Positions 10,863 to 20,912 of a DNA stretch of 63,717 nt are shown piece by piece. The stretch covers positions 1 through 63,717 of the forward strand of contig JAJZPR010000010.1 of NCBI GenBank assembly GCA_021847835.1, in the 5' to 3' direction. Positions within the stretch are counted from its first letter, which is position 1. The number at the start of each line of letters is the position of its first letter. The position numbers and the translations under genes were made by a program. A model generated the notes under the pieces. The model worked only from the letters and a program-made list of their open reading frames with translations. It ran no database searches and was not told the origin of the DNA. This stretch comes from Pseudomonadota bacterium. GTDB lineage: Bacteria > Pseudomonadota > Gammaproteobacteria > Burkholderiales > Thiobacillaceae.

Positions 10863-12569
10863 TTAGGCCTTGCCGGGGGCGAGAAGTTCCTTGCGTTCGG
10901 CCTGGCTGAGCGTGCTGAAATCCCGCTTCGCCAGCTCTTCCCGGCGGCGGCGCTCCCAGTTCGAATTGATTTGTGCAAGCCCCCCGGCCAGTTCGGCTTC
11001 GGGATTCCAGTTTCCGCTCTGGTCGAGCATTTCCGCTTCGCTCTGCAATTCGCCCAGTTCTGGCGGTGCATCCGGATCTTCCAGCATGGCAGCCGGTGTG
11101 GGCGGAGATTCGAACGGAGCCAGCCATTCGACCAATCGCTTCAATAGCGCGGCATGCGGATCGTTCGCCGGCAACTTGTCCAACTCGATCCTGGAGGCAA
11201 ACGCCGGTTTCGCGATCAGGGCCCGCGCCAGGGTGCGGCAGAGTGAAGGTCTGGCGCGGGCAACCGCAGGGGGGCGGCCCGGCTTGGAGCCGAATGCGCG
11301 TCTGGCGCCGGTCAAGGAGCCCACTTCATCGCCGCCCATATTCAAGGTTTCGCCCAGTTGGCGGCGGATCAGCGCGGCCAGCAGTGGCGCGGCGATCTTC
11401 TGCAGCAGGGGCGTGGCGTTCTTCAGCAGCTTGGCGCGGCCTTCCTGGGTGGAGAGATCGGCCTCGCGCGACAACTCGCGGATCAGGAAGCTCGAAAGCG
11501 GCACGGCTTCGCGCTGCATGAACTGCTCGAAGGCTTCCTTGCCGTGGGTGCGCACCCAGGTATCCGGATCCTCGCCTTCGGGCAGGAACAGGAAAAACAC
11601 TTCCTTGCCGTCGGCCAGGGCTTCCAGGGTGTTTTCCAGCGCGCGCCAGGCCGCGCGGCGCCCGGCATTGTCGCCGTCGAAGCAGTAGTAGAGCCTGTCG
11701 GTCTGCCGCAGCAGGGTGCGGGCATGGATGGGCGTGGTGGCCGTGCCCAGGGTGGCGACGGCGTAGTGGAGGTCGAACTGGGCCAAGGCCACCACGTCCA
11801 TGTAGCCTTCCACCACTAGGATTTTCCCGGCCTCGCGGATGGCCTGGCGGCCTTCGAACAGGCCGTAGACTTCCGAGCCCTTGTGGAAGATCGGCGTTTC
11901 CGGCGAGTTGAGATATTTCGGCTCGCCCTGGTCGAGGATGCGGCCGCCGAAGGCGATGACCTGGCCCTTGGTATTGCGGATGGGGAACATGATGCGGTCG
12001 CGGAAGCGGTCGTAGCGGCCGCGTTCATTGTCGATCACCAGGCCGGCCGCGGCCAGTTCGGGCGCATCGTAGTGTTCGAAAACCTGTTTCAGCGCAGTGG
12101 ATTGCGCTGGCGCGTAACCCAGGCCGAAACGGGCGGCGATCTGGCCGGTGAGTCCGCGCTTCTTCAAGTAAGCGATGGCCCGCTCGCTGCCCTTGAGCTG
12201 TTCCTTGTAGAAGCTTGCCGCCTTGGCCATGAACTCGGTGAGGTCGGGTCCGGTACGGGGCTTGGGCTGGAAATTGGCATCCTCCGGCACCTTGAGGCCG
12301 GCCTCGTCGGCCAGGCTTTTCACCGCATCGACGAAGGACAGCCCGCCGTATTCCATGAGGAAGCCGATGGCGGAGCCGTGCGCGCCGCAGCCGAAGCAGT
12401 GGTAGAACTGCTTGGTCGGGCTGACCGTGAAGGAGGGGGTTTTTTCGCCGTGGAAAGGACAGCAGGCCTGGTAGTTCTGCCCCGCCTTCTTCAGCGGCAC
12501 GCGGCGGTCGATGACGTCGACGATGTCGACGCGGGACAGCAGCTGGTCGATGAAGTCGCGGGGGATCAT
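10863..12569 (-). CDS. dnaG: DNA primase
   Basis: Synthesises RNA primers at the replication fork. 568 residues, slightly shorter than E. coli DnaG (581). The N-terminal CHC2 zinc finger is seen as CCPFHGEKTPSF and HCFGCG (about 36-64). The catalytic TOPRIM domain carries VVEGYMDVVAL and the acidic FDGDNAGRRA. The C-terminal third is divergent, as expected for the helicase-binding domain. ATG 12569 gives the standard MIPRDFIDQLLSRVDIVDVI start. It lies 9 bases after yqeY in the macromolecular synthesis operon. Confidence 0.96.
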   Translation of the reverse strand: MIPRDFIDQLLSRVDIVDVIDRRVPLKKAGQNYQACCPFHGEKTPSFTVSPTKQFYHCFGCGAHGSAIGFLMEYGGLSFVDAVKSLADEAGLKVPEDANFQPKPRTGPDLTEFMAKAASFYKEQLKGSERAIAYLKKRGLTGQIAARFGLGYAPAQSTALKQVFEHYDAPELAAAGLVIDNERGRYDRFRDRIMFPIRNTKGQVIAFGGRILDQGEPKYLNSPETPIFHKGSEVYGLFEGRQAIREAGKILVVEGYMDVVALAQFDLHYAVATLGTATTPIHARTLLRQTDRLYYCFDGDNAGRRAAWRALENTLEALADGKEVFFLFLPEGEDPDTWVRTHGKEAFEQFMQREAVPLSSFLIRELSREADLSTQEGRAKLLKNATPLLQKIAAPLLAALIRRQLGETLNMGGDEVGSLTGARRAFGSKPGRPPAVARARPSLCRTLARALIAKPAFASRIELDKLPANDPHAALLKRLVEWLAPFESPPTPAAMLEDPDAPPELGELQSEAEMLDQSGNWNPEAELAGGLAQINSNWERRRREELAKRDFSTLSQAERKELLAPGKA

Positions 12570-12578
12570 CCCCGGATG

Positions 12579-13022
12579 TTAGCCCAGTTTGGCTTTGACC
12601 AGTGCCGATACCTTGCCCATGTCGGCCTTGCCGGCGAGTTGCGGCTTCAACACGCCCATGAGCTTGCCCATGTCCTTGGGGCCGGCCGCGCCGGTGCTGG
12701 CGATGGCGGCATCGACGGCGGCAGCGATCTCGGCCTCGGACAACTGTGCCGGCAGGTAGGCCGACAGTACCTCGACCTCGGCTTTTTCCGCGTCGGCCAG
12801 ATCCTGGCGGCCGCCTTTTTCGAACTGGCTGATGGAGTCCTTGCGCTGCTTGATGAGCTTTTCCAGGATGGCGAGTACGGCGGCATCGTCCAGTTCCACG
12901 CGCTCGTCGACTTCCTTCTGCTTGATGGCGGCGGAGAGGAGGCGCAGGGTGGCGAGCCTGAACGACTCCTTGGCCTTCATGGCGGCTTTGATGTCTTCCT
13001 GGATCCGGGCTTTGAGGCTCAT
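12579..13022 (-). CDS. GatB/YqeY-domain protein
   Basis: A 147-residue all-helical protein matching the YqeY family over its whole length (MSLKARIQEDIKAAMKAKE at the start; GAAGPKDMGKLMGVLKPQL near the end). YqeY resembles the tRNA-interacting tail domain of GatB, but its cellular role is not well established. It is encoded between rpsU and dnaG, the usual betaproteobacterial position. Two tandem hairpins separate it from rpsU. Confidence 0.88.
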   Translation of the reverse strand: MSLKARIQEDIKAAMKAKESFRLATLRLLSAAIKQKEVDERVELDDAAVLAILEKLIKQRKDSISQFEKGGRQDLADAEKAEVEVLSAYLPAQLSEAEIAAAVDAAIASTGAAGPKDMGKLMGVLKPQLAGKADMGKVSALVKAKLG

Positions 13023-13051
13023 GGCGTGCTCCGTCTGGAAAGGCTGAATGA

Positions 13052-13116
13052 AAAAGGCGGCATCGCCGCCGCCGCCGAGGCTAAATGAAAAAGGCGGCTA
13101 TGCTACCGCCTTTTTT
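13052..13116 (-). terminator. Twin intrinsic terminators/attenuators between rpsU and yqeY
   Basis: Read on the minus strand there are two stem-loops, each followed by a T-run. The first is GGCGG-loop-CCGCC with TTTTT (13088-13116). The second is GGCGGC-GAT-GCCGCC with TTTTT (13052-13070). Each sits inside one copy of a 20-base direct repeat with one mismatch (13042-13061 and 13079-13098), so the pair looks like a duplication. E. coli also has an internal terminator between rpsU and dnaG, which lowers primase relative to S21. Confidence 0.8.
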
Positions 13117-13141
13117 GCTACATCCGGTCAAGAATGTTCGT

Positions 13142-13354
13142 TCAGTACATCTTGGGCGGCAGCATCTGGCTGCGCAGGCGCTTGTGGGTGCGCTTCACGG
13201 CGGCAGCCAGCTTGCGCTTTCTTTCGGCGGTGGGTTTTTCGTAGAACTCGCGGGCGCGCAGTTCGGTGAGCAGACCGGTTTTCTCGACGGCGCGTTTGAA
13301 GCGGCGCAGGGCGACGTCGAACGGCTCGTTTTCCTTGACTTTGATGTGCGGCAT
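13142..13354 (-). CDS. rpsU: 30S ribosomal protein S21
   Basis: Basic 70-residue protein matching S21 end to end ([20 protein letters not shown] start, [13 protein letters not shown] near the end). S21 helps the 30S subunit start translation. It is the first gene of the rpsU-yqeY-dnaG-rpoD order and divergent from tsaD. The terminators downstream should make it the most abundant product of the operon. Confidence 0.97.
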   Translation of the reverse strand: MPHIKVKENEPFDVALRRFKRAVEKTGLLTELRAREFYEKPTAERKRKLAAAVKRTHKRLRSQMLPPKMY

Positions 13355-13422
13355 GTGAATGTGCTTCCTTGACCGGGAAAAAACGCGAATAATAGCAGTC
13401 TTTTTCGCGTCTTTCCACCCTC

Positions 13423-14433
13423 ATGCTGGTTCTGGGCATCGAATCCTCCTGCGACGAAACCGGGGTCGCCCTGTACGACACGGACAGGGGCCTGCTGGCC
13501 CACCGGCTGCATTCCCAGGTCGCCATGCACCGCGACTATGGCGGCGTGGTGCCGGAGCTGGCCTCGCGCGACCATATCCGCCGCTTGCTGCCCTTGGTGC
13601 GCGAAGTTCTAGGTGAGCGTTCGCTTACGCTACAAGCCATTGATGGCATCGCCTATACCCAGGGGCCGGGGCTGGCGGGGGCTTTGCTGGTGGGAGCCGG
13701 TTTTGCGCGTTCGCTGGCCTATGTCCTGAAGATTCCGGCCGTCGGCGTGCACCACCTCGAGGGCCATCTGCTCTCGCCGCTTTTGGCCGACCCGCGGCCG
13801 GAATTTCCCTTCGTGGCGCTGCTGGTGTCCGGCGGCCATACGCAGTTGATGCATGTCGCGCAAGTGGGCGCTTACGAGACGCTTGGGGATACGCTGGACG
13901 ACGCCGCCGGCGAGGCCTTCGACAAGACCGCGCAACTCCTGAGGCTGGGCTATCCCGGCGGTCCGGCGGTCTCCAGGCTGGCCGAAAGCGGCGATCCCGC
14001 GCGTTTCAAGCTGCCGCGGCCCATGCTCAATTCCGGCGACCTCAATTTCAGCTTCAGCGGCCTGAAGACCGCGGTGCTGACCTTGCGCAACAGGCATCCC
14101 GAGGACGCCGCACGTGCCGACATCGCCGCCGCCTTCCAGGGCGTGATGGCCGAAGTGCTTACGGAAAAATCCCTGCAGGCCATGAGGCAGACCGGCAGCC
14201 GCCGGCTGGTGGTGGCGGGCGGAGTGGGCGCCAACAGGCAGTTGCGCCAGCGTCTTGTGGCCGAAACCGCGAAGCTCGGCGCGCAGGTGTATTTCCCGCC
14301 GCTGGATCTTTGCACCGACAACGGCGCCATGATCGCCTTCGCCGGCGCCATGCGCCTGCAACAGGCGCAATCCGGTGCGCGAGCCTTCAGCGTGAAGCCG
14401 CGCTGGGATTTGCAGGAACTGCCGCGCGCATGA
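13423..14433 (+). CDS. tsaD: tRNA N6-threonylcarbamoyladenosine transferase TsaD
   Basis: Transfers the threonylcarbamoyl group to A37 of ANN-decoding tRNAs, working with TsaB, TsaC and TsaE. The 336 residues begin [18 protein letters not shown] and include metal-binding histidines in HLEGHLLSP. The ASKHA-fold motifs [24 protein letters not shown] and [12 protein letters not shown] follow. It is divergent from rpsU, the classical neighbour. It overlaps the next start by four bases (ATGA). Confidence 0.96.
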   Translation: MLVLGIESSCDETGVALYDTDRGLLAHRLHSQVAMHRDYGGVVPELASRDHIRRLLPLVREVLGERSLTLQAIDGIAYTQGPGLAGALLVGAGFARSLAYVLKIPAVGVHHLEGHLLSPLLADPRPEFPFVALLVSGGHTQLMHVAQVGAYETLGDTLDDAAGEAFDKTAQLLRLGYPGGPAVSRLAESGDPARFKLPRPMLNSGDLNFSFSGLKTAVLTLRNRHPEDAARADIAAAFQGVMAEVLTEKSLQAMRQTGSRRLVVAGGVGANRQLRQRLVAETAKLGAQVYFPPLDLCTDNGAMIAFAGAMRLQQAQSGARAFSVKPRWDLQELPRA

Positions 14434-15191
14434 GCGGGGAAGTGCGCCTCTCCAAGCGCATGGCCGAACTCGGCCTGTGTTCGCGGCGCGAGGCCGACGA
14501 GTTCATCGCCAGGGGCTGGGTCAGGGTCGATGGCGTGGTGGTGGATGTGCTCGGCAGCAAGGTCGGGCCGGATGCCAAAATCACGCTGGACGAGCATGCC
14601 CAGGCCAGCCAGCAGAAACTGGCCACCATCCTGCTCAACAAGCCGGTCGGCTATGTCTCCGGCCAGGCCGAGGACGGCTACCAGCCCGCGGTCAACCTGA
14701 TCCAGGCGGCAAGCCAGTGGCCGGGCGACGCCGGCGGGCGGCGCTTTTCCCCCGTCATGTTGCGCGGGCTGGCGCCGGCCGGACGGCTCGACATCGATTC
14801 CACCGGCTTGCTGGTGCTGACCCAGGACGGCCGCATCGCACGCCACTTGATCGGCGAAGATTCGGATATCGAAAAGGAATATCTCGTCAGGGTGAGTTAC
14901 GGCAAAGTCGTCGCCAATGTGCGCGAGGCCTTTCCCGCCGAGCAACTGGCCAGGCTGCGGCATGGCCTGAGCCTGGACGGCAATCCGCTCAAGCCGGCGC
15001 AAGTGGAGTGGCAGAATCCCGAACAGCTGCGCTTCGTCCTGAAGGAAGGCAAAAAGCGCCAGATCCGCCGCATGTGCGAACTCGTGGGGCTGAAAGTGAC
15101 TGCGCTCAAGCGCGTGCGCATGGGCGGAGTGAAACTGGGCGACCTGCCGGTCGGGAAATGGCGCTTTCTGGGCGCCGGGGAGAAGTTCTAG
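14430..15191 (+). CDS. Pseudouridine synthase, RluB/RluF family
   Basis: A 253-residue rRNA-modifying enzyme. It has an N-terminal S4 RNA-binding domain ([20 protein letters not shown]) and a RsuA/RluB/E/F catalytic domain with the active Asp in [18 protein letters not shown]. The [13 protein letters not shown] segment and the [19 protein letters not shown] tail are typical. The sequence is closest to RluF (23S position 2604 in E. coli), but substrate is not certain. Its start overlaps the tsaD stop. Its own stop overlaps the end of the convergent membrane protein gene by four bases. Confidence 0.88.
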   Translation: MSGEVRLSKRMAELGLCSRREADEFIARGWVRVDGVVVDVLGSKVGPDAKITLDEHAQASQQKLATILLNKPVGYVSGQAEDGYQPAVNLIQAASQWPGDAGGRRFSPVMLRGLAPAGRLDIDSTGLLVLTQDGRIARHLIGEDSDIEKEYLVRVSYGKVVANVREAFPAEQLARLRHGLSLDGNPLKPAQVEWQNPEQLRFVLKEGKKRQIRRMCELVGLKVTALKRVRMGGVKLGDLPVGKWRFLGAGEKF

Positions 15192-15982
15192 AATTTCGGC
15201 AGCGCGCCGCGCACGAATTCGAGCAGCGCCTTGCCGCCCGGCAAGGCGGCCAGCACATCCGGAAACAGCAGCAGGCCCAGCAGCAGGGCCAGCACGCAGA
15301 TCAGCACCAGGTTGAAGAACACGCTCTCGGGCCGCAATACGCCCCAGTAACGCATGGTGAGATACATGGCGTCCTTCCTGTGCTCGCTCATGGTGAGCCA
15401 GCGGCGCACGAGCGAAATGGCCAGGTACACGAGATAGCCGCCGGTCAGCGAGGCGAACAGGATGCGGAAGATGCCGAAGATGTCCAGCGTGCCGCCCATC
15501 CAGCGATGGTACATCCACGACACCGCGCCCAGCATCAGCGAGGCGCCGACCGCGATCAGCACATTGAAGAACAGGCGCCGCCGCTCGCGCGCCAGGTCCT
15601 GCTGGCGGCGGATGAAAAAGTCGTCGATCTCGAGTTTGAAATATTCGACCTTTTCCTGCACCAGGCTGGAGAACTCTCGCTTGGCCACGGCCACGCGCTC
15701 GTCCAGCACGCCCGACAGCCTGTCGGCGGCGTAATCCACCATTTCCTTGACGTCGTCCTTGGTGAACTGGCGCTGGTTGTGCAACTCCTGCGAAATCTTG
15801 TCGAGCTTGGCGTCGATCTCCTCGCTGGCGTGCAGGATCACGTCGCGCAGCTCTTTGCCGGCCTCGGAGACGCCTTCCCTGACCACGCCGGACAAGCGTT
15901 CGCCGGCGCGGTCGATGGCCTGTTCGGAAACCTGCGCCAGGCTGTCCTTGGCGAAATTCATTTCCTTTTCAAACCAGGCCAT
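15188..15982 (-). CDS. Predicted inner-membrane protein with amphipathic N-terminal half
   Basis: A 264-residue protein of unknown function. The first 130 residues are charged helices ([30 protein letters not shown]) likely to form coiled coil. Three hydrophobic stretches follow: about 137-160, 172-192 and 222-248. There is no signal peptide and no catalytic motif. It lies 12 bases after plsY on the same strand, so it is probably co-transcribed with it. A role in membrane organisation is only a guess. Confidence 0.8.
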   Translation of the reverse strand: MAWFEKEMNFAKDSLAQVSEQAIDRAGERLSGVVREGVSEAGKELRDVILHASEEIDAKLDKISQELHNQRQFTKDDVKEMVDYAADRLSGVLDERVAVAKREFSSLVQEKVEYFKLEIDDFFIRRQQDLARERRRLFFNVLIAVGASLMLGAVSWMYHRWMGGTLDIFGIFRILFASLTGGYLVYLAISLVRRWLTMSEHRKDAMYLTMRYWGVLRPESVFFNLVLICVLALLLGLLLFPDVLAALPGGKALLEFVRGALPKF

Positions 15983-15994
15983 CGGATTTCCTTT

Positions 15995-16612
15995 CTATTG
16001 CTTGGGCTTGGCGAAGCGCCCTTCCTCGCCGGCAAGGAGGCGCTGGATGTTGGCGCGATGACGCCACAGCAACAAGACGGTGAGCACGCAAAGCGTGATG
16101 ACCGTGGCGCGGCTGGCGGTGAAATAAGCGCCATAGACTGGCGCAAGCAGGGCGGCGATCAGCGCGGACAGCGAGGATATGCGCGAAACGGCGAACACCG
16201 CCAGCCAGGTGGCGAACACTGCCAGTCCCATCCAGGGATCGAGCGCCAGCATGATGCCGAGCGCGGTGGCCACGCCCTTGCCGCCCTTGAAGCCGAAGAA
16301 TACCGGGAACAGGTGGCCGAGGAACACGGCGATGGCTGCCAGGTGCACGGCGAGGATGTCCGCGCCGAAATGCGCGCCGGCAAGGCCGGCCAGCCACACC
16401 GCCAGCCAGCCCTTGGCGGCATCGCCCAAGAGCGTCAGCGCGGCGGCGGTTTTTTTGCCGGTGCGCAGGATGTTGGTGGCGCCGGGATTGCCGGAGCCGA
16501 AACTGCGCGGATCGGGCAGGCCCATGGCGCGCGCCACGATGACGGCGAACGACAGCGAGCCGATGAGATAGGCGCCCAGCGCAATCATGAGGGCGGGGAT
16601 GAGGCTTTGCAT
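15995..16612 (-). CDS. plsY: Glycerol-3-phosphate acyltransferase PlsY
   Basis: Multi-spanning inner-membrane enzyme of 205 residues that acylates glycerol-3-phosphate using acyl-phosphate, the first step of phospholipid synthesis. The three conserved loop motifs are present: [34 protein letters not shown] and the [14 protein letters not shown] end. ATG 16612 gives a standard N-terminus. The open frame extends upstream into folB but that part is antisense. It is divergent from folB, the common betaproteobacterial arrangement. Confidence 0.95.
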   Translation of the reverse strand: MQSLIPALMIALGAYLIGSLSFAVIVARAMGLPDPRSFGSGNPGATNILRTGKKTAAALTLLGDAAKGWLAVWLAGLAGAHFGADILAVHLAAIAVFLGHLFPVFFGFKGGKGVATALGIMLALDPWMGLAVFATWLAVFAVSRISSLSALIAALLAPVYGAYFTASRATVITLCVLTVLLLWRHRANIQRLLAGEEGRFAKPKQ

Positions 16613-16648
16613 TAAAATCGCTTCCTTTTGCTTGGAACTGGCGTGCCC

Positions 16649-17011
16649 ATGGACATCTTGTTTTTGCGGGACTTCCGCCTCGAGCTCATTATCGGCATAT
16701 ACGAGTGGGAACGCAAAATCCCGCAGCCGGTGAGGCTCGACCTGGAAATCGGCCTGCCGGAACACAAGGCCGGCGAGACCGATGACGTGGCCGACACCAT
16801 CGACTACGGCGCGGTCGCCAATCGTGTGAAGGACAGCCTGATCAACCGCCCGCAGCCCATCGCCCTGGTGGAGGCCGTGGCCGAGCACGTGGCGCAGATC
16901 ATACTCGAAGAATTCCGCGCGCCCTGGGTCAAGGTCAGCGTCACCAAGTTCGCCATCGTGCGCGGGGTGAAGGAACTCGGCATCACCATCGAGCGCAGCC
17001 GCAAGTCGTGA
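16649..17011 (+). CDS. folB: Dihydroneopterin aldolase
   Basis: Folate-pathway enzyme of 120 residues that cleaves dihydroneopterin to the hydroxymethylpterin. It matches FolB throughout: [21 protein letters not shown] at the start, [14 protein letters not shown], and the active-site region [20 protein letters not shown] 16649 is chosen over in-frame TTG 16628 and GTG 16643. Its last bases overlap the next gene's GTG. Confidence 0.93.
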   Translation: MDILFLRDFRLELIIGIYEWERKIPQPVRLDLEIGLPEHKAGETDDVADTIDYGAVANRVKDSLINRPQPIALVEAVAEHVAQIILEEFRAPWVKVSVTKFAIVRGVKELGITIERSRKS

Positions 17012-17742
17012 CTGCGTTTGAAATCGGCTATGTCATTGGCGTGCTGGGGCTGGCGTATTTCATCCGCGGCATCAGCGGTTTCGGCTCGGGGCTGGTGGCG
17101 GTGCCGCTGCTGGCGCTGGTGTTCCCGCTGCCCTTGGTCGTGCCCTTCATTCTGTTGCTCGACTTCACCGCCTCGCTGGTGCTGGGCGGCGTCAATTTCA
17201 GACAGGTGCGCTGGGGCGAGGTCAAACCGCTGGTGCCATTCGGCATGATCGGCGTGGTGCTCGGCACGACCCTGCTGGTCAACCTGCCCCGGGAGCCTTT
17301 GCTGATCGGACTGGGCGTTTTCATACTCATCTTCGCCGTGCGCAGCTTGCTCAACCTGCATGGCGAAAAAACGGTATCGCGCAAGTGGGCGGCGCCGGCC
17401 AGCCTGACCGGGGGCGCGGTGGGCGGCATGTTCGGCACCGGGGGGCCGCCGTACGTGATTTATCTGGCCCATCGGCTCAAGGAAAAAGGCCAACTGCGCG
17501 CAACTTTGTCGGGCGTGTTTTTTCTGGAAGGGCTGCTTCGCATCGGCACTTTCGCTGCCGCCGGCCTGTTGGTGAAAGCCGAAGTTTGGCAAAGCTATGC
17601 CCTGGGACTGCCGATTGCGCTCATCGCGCTTTACGGCGGCAGCCATGTGCATACGGGCATGAGCCAGGCGCAAATGACCCGGCTGATCGGCATCCTGCTG
17701 CTGCTGAGCAGCCTGTCGGTTTTCGTGAAGGCCTTCACCTAG
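17008..17742 (+). CDS. TauE/SafE-family membrane permease
   Basis: Integral membrane protein of 244 residues with about eight hydrophobic segments. It has the family's two repeated glycine-rich motifs, [20 protein letters not shown] near the N-terminus and [19 protein letters not shown] in the middle. Members export or take up small sulfur-containing or organic anions, and the substrate here cannot be read from sequence. It starts at GTG overlapping folB and ends overlapping the convergent xerD by four bases. Confidence 0.88.
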   Translation: MTAFEIGYVIGVLGLAYFIRGISGFGSGLVAVPLLALVFPLPLVVPFILLLDFTASLVLGGVNFRQVRWGEVKPLVPFGMIGVVLGTTLLVNLPREPLLIGLGVFILIFAVRSLLNLHGEKTVSRKWAAPASLTGGAVGGMFGTGGPPYVIYLAHRLKEKGQLRATLSGVFFLEGLLRIGTFAAAGLLVKAEVWQSYALGLPIALIALYGGSHVHTGMSQAQMTRLIGILLLLSSLSVFVKAFT

Positions 17743-18635
17743 CCCCTTGGGTGGTGTCGGCTGTGCAGCTGCTTCAGCCGCTCGCGCGCGACGTGGGTAT
17801 AAATTTGCGTGGTGGAGATGTCGGCGTGTCCCAACAGCATCTGCACCGCGCGCAGGTCGGCGCCGTGTGCCAGAAGGTGCGTGGCAAAAGCATGCCTGAG
17901 CGTGTGCGGCGACAGCGGCTTGTGGATGCCGGCCTTCAGCGCACCCCGCTTGAGCAGATACCAGAAGGCCTGCCGCGTCATGCCCGCGCCGCGCGAAGTG
18001 ACGAAAACCTCGGCACATTGCCTGCCGTTCAGCATGAGCGGGCGCGATTCCTTGAGGTAGCGCGACAGCCAGTGCTGCGCTTCCTCGCCGAGCGGCACCA
18101 GGCGGTCCTTGCCGCCCTTGCCGGTGACGCGCAGCACGGCGGCATTCAGATCCAGGTTCAGCAATTTCAGTCCCACCAGTTCGGAGACGCGCAGGCCGGT
18201 GGCGTACAGGGTTTCGATCATGGCGCGGTCGCGCAGGCCCGCCGTAGTGTCGATGTCCGGCGCCGCGAGCAGAGTTTCCACGTCGGCTTCGGACAGCACC
18301 TTGGGCAGCGGACGCGGCAGCTTGGGCGTGTCGAGATACAGCGTGGGGTCAACGCTGAGCAGATTCTCGCGCGCGAGGAAGCGATAGAAACGGCGCAGGC
18401 TGGCGGTGTAGCGCGCGGCGGTGCGCGGCTTGGCGCGGGCGGCGAAGCGGTGCGCGAGCCAGCCGTCGATGTCGGCCGGCTCCGCCTGGGTCAATTCCCG
18501 GCTGCGCGCTGCTTTCAGCCATGCGGCAAAAGCCGAGAGGTCGCGGCGATAGGCGGACAGGGTATTCTGGGCCAGCCCGTCTTCCAGCCACAGCCGGTCG
18601 CAGAAGCGGTCGATCAGGTCTTCATTTGCGCTCAT
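17739..18635 (-). CDS. xerD: Site-specific tyrosine recombinase XerD
   Basis: Resolves chromosome dimers at dif together with XerC. 298 residues, the normal length. The SAM-like N-terminal domain (LIDRFCDRLWLEDGLAQNTL) is followed by a catalytic domain with the first Arg in ATGLRVSELVGL, HTLRHAFATHLLAHGADLR and the nucleophilic Tyr in STTQIYTHVARERL. ATG 18635 is used; the longer frame is unsupported. It overlaps the ogt stop by 14 bases. This is the housekeeping enzyme, not an element integrase. Confidence 0.93.
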   Translation of the reverse strand: MSANEDLIDRFCDRLWLEDGLAQNTLSAYRRDLSAFAAWLKAARSRELTQAEPADIDGWLAHRFAARAKPRTAARYTASLRRFYRFLARENLLSVDPTLYLDTPKLPRPLPKVLSEADVETLLAAPDIDTTAGLRDRAMIETLYATGLRVSELVGLKLLNLDLNAAVLRVTGKGGKDRLVPLGEEAQHWLSRYLKESRPLMLNGRQCAEVFVTSRGAGMTRQAFWYLLKRGALKAGIHKPLSPHTLRHAFATHLLAHGADLRAVQMLLGHADISTTQIYTHVARERLKQLHSRHHPRG

Positions 18636-19080
18636 GCGCGAGCAGCCAGGACTTGATGTTGAGCGGACCGTCATCACGGGTGTGCATGAAGCCGCCAAGC
18701 CCGGCCGCGGAAATCACGCGATGGCAGGGCACGATGACGGGAATGGGATTGGCGCCGCAGGCGCCGCCGACCGCGCGCGGCGCGGTGGCAAGCTTTTTGG
18801 CCAGCTGGCCGTAGGTCAGCGGATCGCCGGGCGGGATTTCGCACAGCGCCTGCCAGACTTTCAACTGGAAAGGCGTGCCCTCGAGCCGCACGGGCAGGTC
18901 GAAAGCGTGACTCGAATTGCGGAAATACGCGGCGAGCTGGGCAGCGGTTTCCCTGAGCACGCGCGTGGCCGGTTTTCTGGCCGGCTCCGGTTCGAGCAGG
19001 AACTCGATCCCGGTAAGGGAATCGCGGTCGGCGATCAACCGCAGTTGACCGAAGGGAGCATCGATGACAGCCAGGTCCAT
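18622..19080 (-). CDS. ogt: Methylated-DNA--protein-cysteine methyltransferase
   Basis: Suicide enzyme of 152 residues that removes methyl groups from O6-methylguanine. The acceptor cysteine is in PVIVPCHRVISAAGLGGF and the DNA-binding part includes GTPFQLKVWQALCEIPPG. It is shorter than E. coli Ogt (171) but contains the full catalytic domain. It precedes xerD in the same direction with overlap. Confidence 0.93.
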   Translation of the reverse strand: MDLAVIDAPFGQLRLIADRDSLTGIEFLLEPEPARKPATRVLRETAAQLAAYFRNSSHAFDLPVRLEGTPFQLKVWQALCEIPPGDPLTYGQLAKKLATAPRAVGGACGANPIPVIVPCHRVISAAGLGGFMHTRDDGPLNIKSWLLAHERK

Positions 19081-19111
19081 ACAGGCATTCTAACGCCGTC
19101 ATGCAGGCAAC

Positions 19112-19138
19112 AAAAAAGCCCGGGTAAACCGGGCTTTT
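19112..19138 (-). terminator. Intrinsic terminator after rplS
   Basis: GCCCGG-loop-CCGGGC stem extended by A/T pairs, with a T-run on either strand. On the minus strand it sits about 20 bases after the rplS stop and closes the rpsP-rimM-trmD-rplS operon. The symmetric A/T flanks would allow bidirectional action, but only minus-strand genes face it. Confidence 0.85.
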
Positions 19139-19159
19139 CGTGTTTGCTCAGGGAGCGGC

Positions 19160-19540
19160 TTACTCGGCGGCCGATGCCTTGGCGCGGTTGGGCAGCTTTT
19201 CCTTGATGCGGGCGGACTTGCCGGAACGCTCGCGCAGGTAGTAAAGCTTGGCGCGGCGCACGTCGCCGCGGCGCTTGACTTCGATGTTGGCGACCAACGG
19301 GGAGTAGGTCTGGAAGGTGCGCTCCACGCCCTCGCCGGCGGAAATCTTGCGCACGGTGAACGCGGAGTTGAGGCCGCGGTTGCGCTTGCCGATCACCACG
19401 CCTTCGTAGGCCTGCAGACGTTCCTTGTCGCCTTCCTTGACCTTGACCTGCACCACCACGGTGTCGCCGGGGGCGAAGTCGGGGATGGTCTTGCCCAGGC
19501 GGGCGATTTCTTCCTGTTCCAGTTGTTCGATGATGTTCAT
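19160..19540 (-). CDS. rplS: 50S ribosomal protein L19
   Basis: 126-residue ribosomal protein at the 30S-50S interface. It matches L19 with [20 protein letters not shown], the [20 protein letters not shown] segment and the [20 protein letters not shown] end. A short tail ([11 protein letters not shown]) is extra. It is the last gene of the rpsP operon. Confidence 0.97.
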   Translation of the reverse strand: MNIIEQLEQEEIARLGKTIPDFAPGDTVVVQVKVKEGDKERLQAYEGVVIGKRNRGLNSAFTVRKISAGEGVERTFQTYSPLVANIEVKRRGDVRRAKLYYLRERSGKSARIKEKLPNRAKASAAE

Positions 19541-19637
19541 TGCATCTTCCTTGCAAATTCGCGAATTGGTTCGTTCGGATGACGAACATTGCGCGGTTAA
19601 AAACAGCCTTTTCAGGCTTCCTTGTTTCGACGCCAGT

Positions 19638-20375
19638 TCAATCCTGAGCGTCGAGCAAATCCTTTTCTGCGCGGCTCAAGCCGCGTTTTTGCAGCAAATC
19701 CGGCCGCCGTTCCGCGGTCAGTTGCAAACGCTGCTGCAAACGCCAGCGCTCGATGGCCTTGTGGTTGCCGGACATCAGCACCTCCGGCACCGCCTCGCCC
19801 CGGTAAACCTCGGGCCGGGTGTAGCAGGGCGCATCCAGCAGCCCGTCGACGAAGGACTCCTGCAGCGCCGATTCGGCATTGTTCAGGCTGCCCGGCAACT
19901 GCCGGATCACCGCGTCCATCACGGCCAGGGCCGGGATTTCCCCGCCGGAGAGGACGAAATCGCCCAGCGAGATTTCCTCGTGCACGCGGCGGCGCAAAAA
20001 TCGCTCGTCCACGCCTTCGTAGCGCCCCGCGATCAGGGTCAACTGCGGTCGCCCGGCCAACTCGACGACTTTGGCGTGATCGAGCGGCTTGCCGCGCGGC
20101 GTGAAATAAATCACGTGCGGTGCGATGCCGTCCTGCTGCAATTCGGCCTCGATGGCGTCCATTGCGGCATCCAGGGGCTCGGCCAGCATCACCATGCCGG
20201 GGCCGCCGCCATAGGGCCGGTCGTCCACGGTACGGTAGTTGTCCGTGGCGAAGTCCCGCGGGTTCCAGGCCTTGAATCGGAACAAGCCCCGATCCAGCGC
20301 CCGCCCGGAAATGCCGAAATCCAGCAGTGCATCGAACAGGCCCGGAAACAGGGTGACGACGTCAAAACGCATCAT
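19638..20375 (-). CDS. trmD: tRNA (guanine-N1-)-methyltransferase TrmD
   Basis: Methylates G37 of tRNAs reading CNN and some other codons, preventing frameshifts. 245 residues with the SPOUT knot: [20 protein letters not shown] at the start, [30 protein letters not shown] and [17 protein letters not shown] 20375 overlaps the rimM stop as TGATG; the next ATG (20372) is equally possible. The upstream extension of the frame lies inside rimM. Confidence 0.95.
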   Translation of the reverse strand: MMRFDVVTLFPGLFDALLDFGISGRALDRGLFRFKAWNPRDFATDNYRTVDDRPYGGGPGMVMLAEPLDAAMDAIEAELQQDGIAPHVIYFTPRGKPLDHAKVVELAGRPQLTLIAGRYEGVDERFLRRRVHEEISLGDFVLSGGEIPALAVMDAVIRQLPGSLNNAESALQESFVDGLLDAPCYTRPEVYRGEAVPEVLMSGNHKAIERWRLQQRLQLTAERRPDLLQKRGLSRAEKDLLDAQD

Positions 20376-20902
20376 CAGTCCTGATAATCCAGACCCCAAT
20401 CCACTTCGATGCGGCCCTGCGCCAAATCCACGTTCAGCACATAGACCCCAACGAAGGGAATCAGTATTTCTTTTCCGGCTTCCTTCTCGCCCTTCACCAC
20501 CAGCACGTCGTGCGCGCCGGTTTCCATGAGGGAAGCCACCTTGCCCAGTTCCACCCCCTCGCGGTTGACCACGGTCAGACCGATCAGGTCCTCCCAGTAG
20601 TATTCGCCTTCCTCGGCGTCGGGCATTTCCTCGCGGTTTACCGCGATTTCCTGGCCGCGCAGGGCAAAGGCCGCATCGCGGTCATTGCAGCCGGCCAGCT
20701 TGGCGACGATGAAGTCGCCGTGCACCGTGGCGTCCTCCACGTCCGCATTGCGCCACTGGCCGTCTTTGCCGACCTGCCACGCGGGGTAGTCGAGCAGGGC
20801 GTCCAGGGTTTCGGTAAAGGGCTTGATCTTGACCCAGCCCTTTACGCCGAACGGGGCGTTGATGCGCCCCATGACCACCCGGCGGGCGTCGCTGCGCCCC
20901 AT
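20375..20902 (-). CDS. rimM: 16S rRNA processing protein RimM
   Basis: Assembly factor for the 30S head, binding S19. 175 residues with the N-terminal domain ([20 protein letters not shown]) and the C-terminal PRC barrel ([20 protein letters not shown] and [19 protein letters not shown]). It sits between rpsP and trmD as in most proteobacteria. Confidence 0.95.
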   Translation of the reverse strand: MGRSDARRVVMGRINAPFGVKGWVKIKPFTETLDALLDYPAWQVGKDGQWRNADVEDATVHGDFIVAKLAGCNDRDAAFALRGQEIAVNREEMPDAEEGEYYWEDLIGLTVVNREGVELGKVASLMETGAHDVLVVKGEKEAGKEILIPFVGVYVLNVDLAQGRIEVDWGLDYQD

Positions 20903-20912
20903 TTCCGCTTTT

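Noticed and set aside
17739..18635. Tyrosine recombinase as a sign of an integrated element
   Set aside because: Length and all motifs match housekeeping XerD, the neighbours are core genes and no attachment repeats were noticed.
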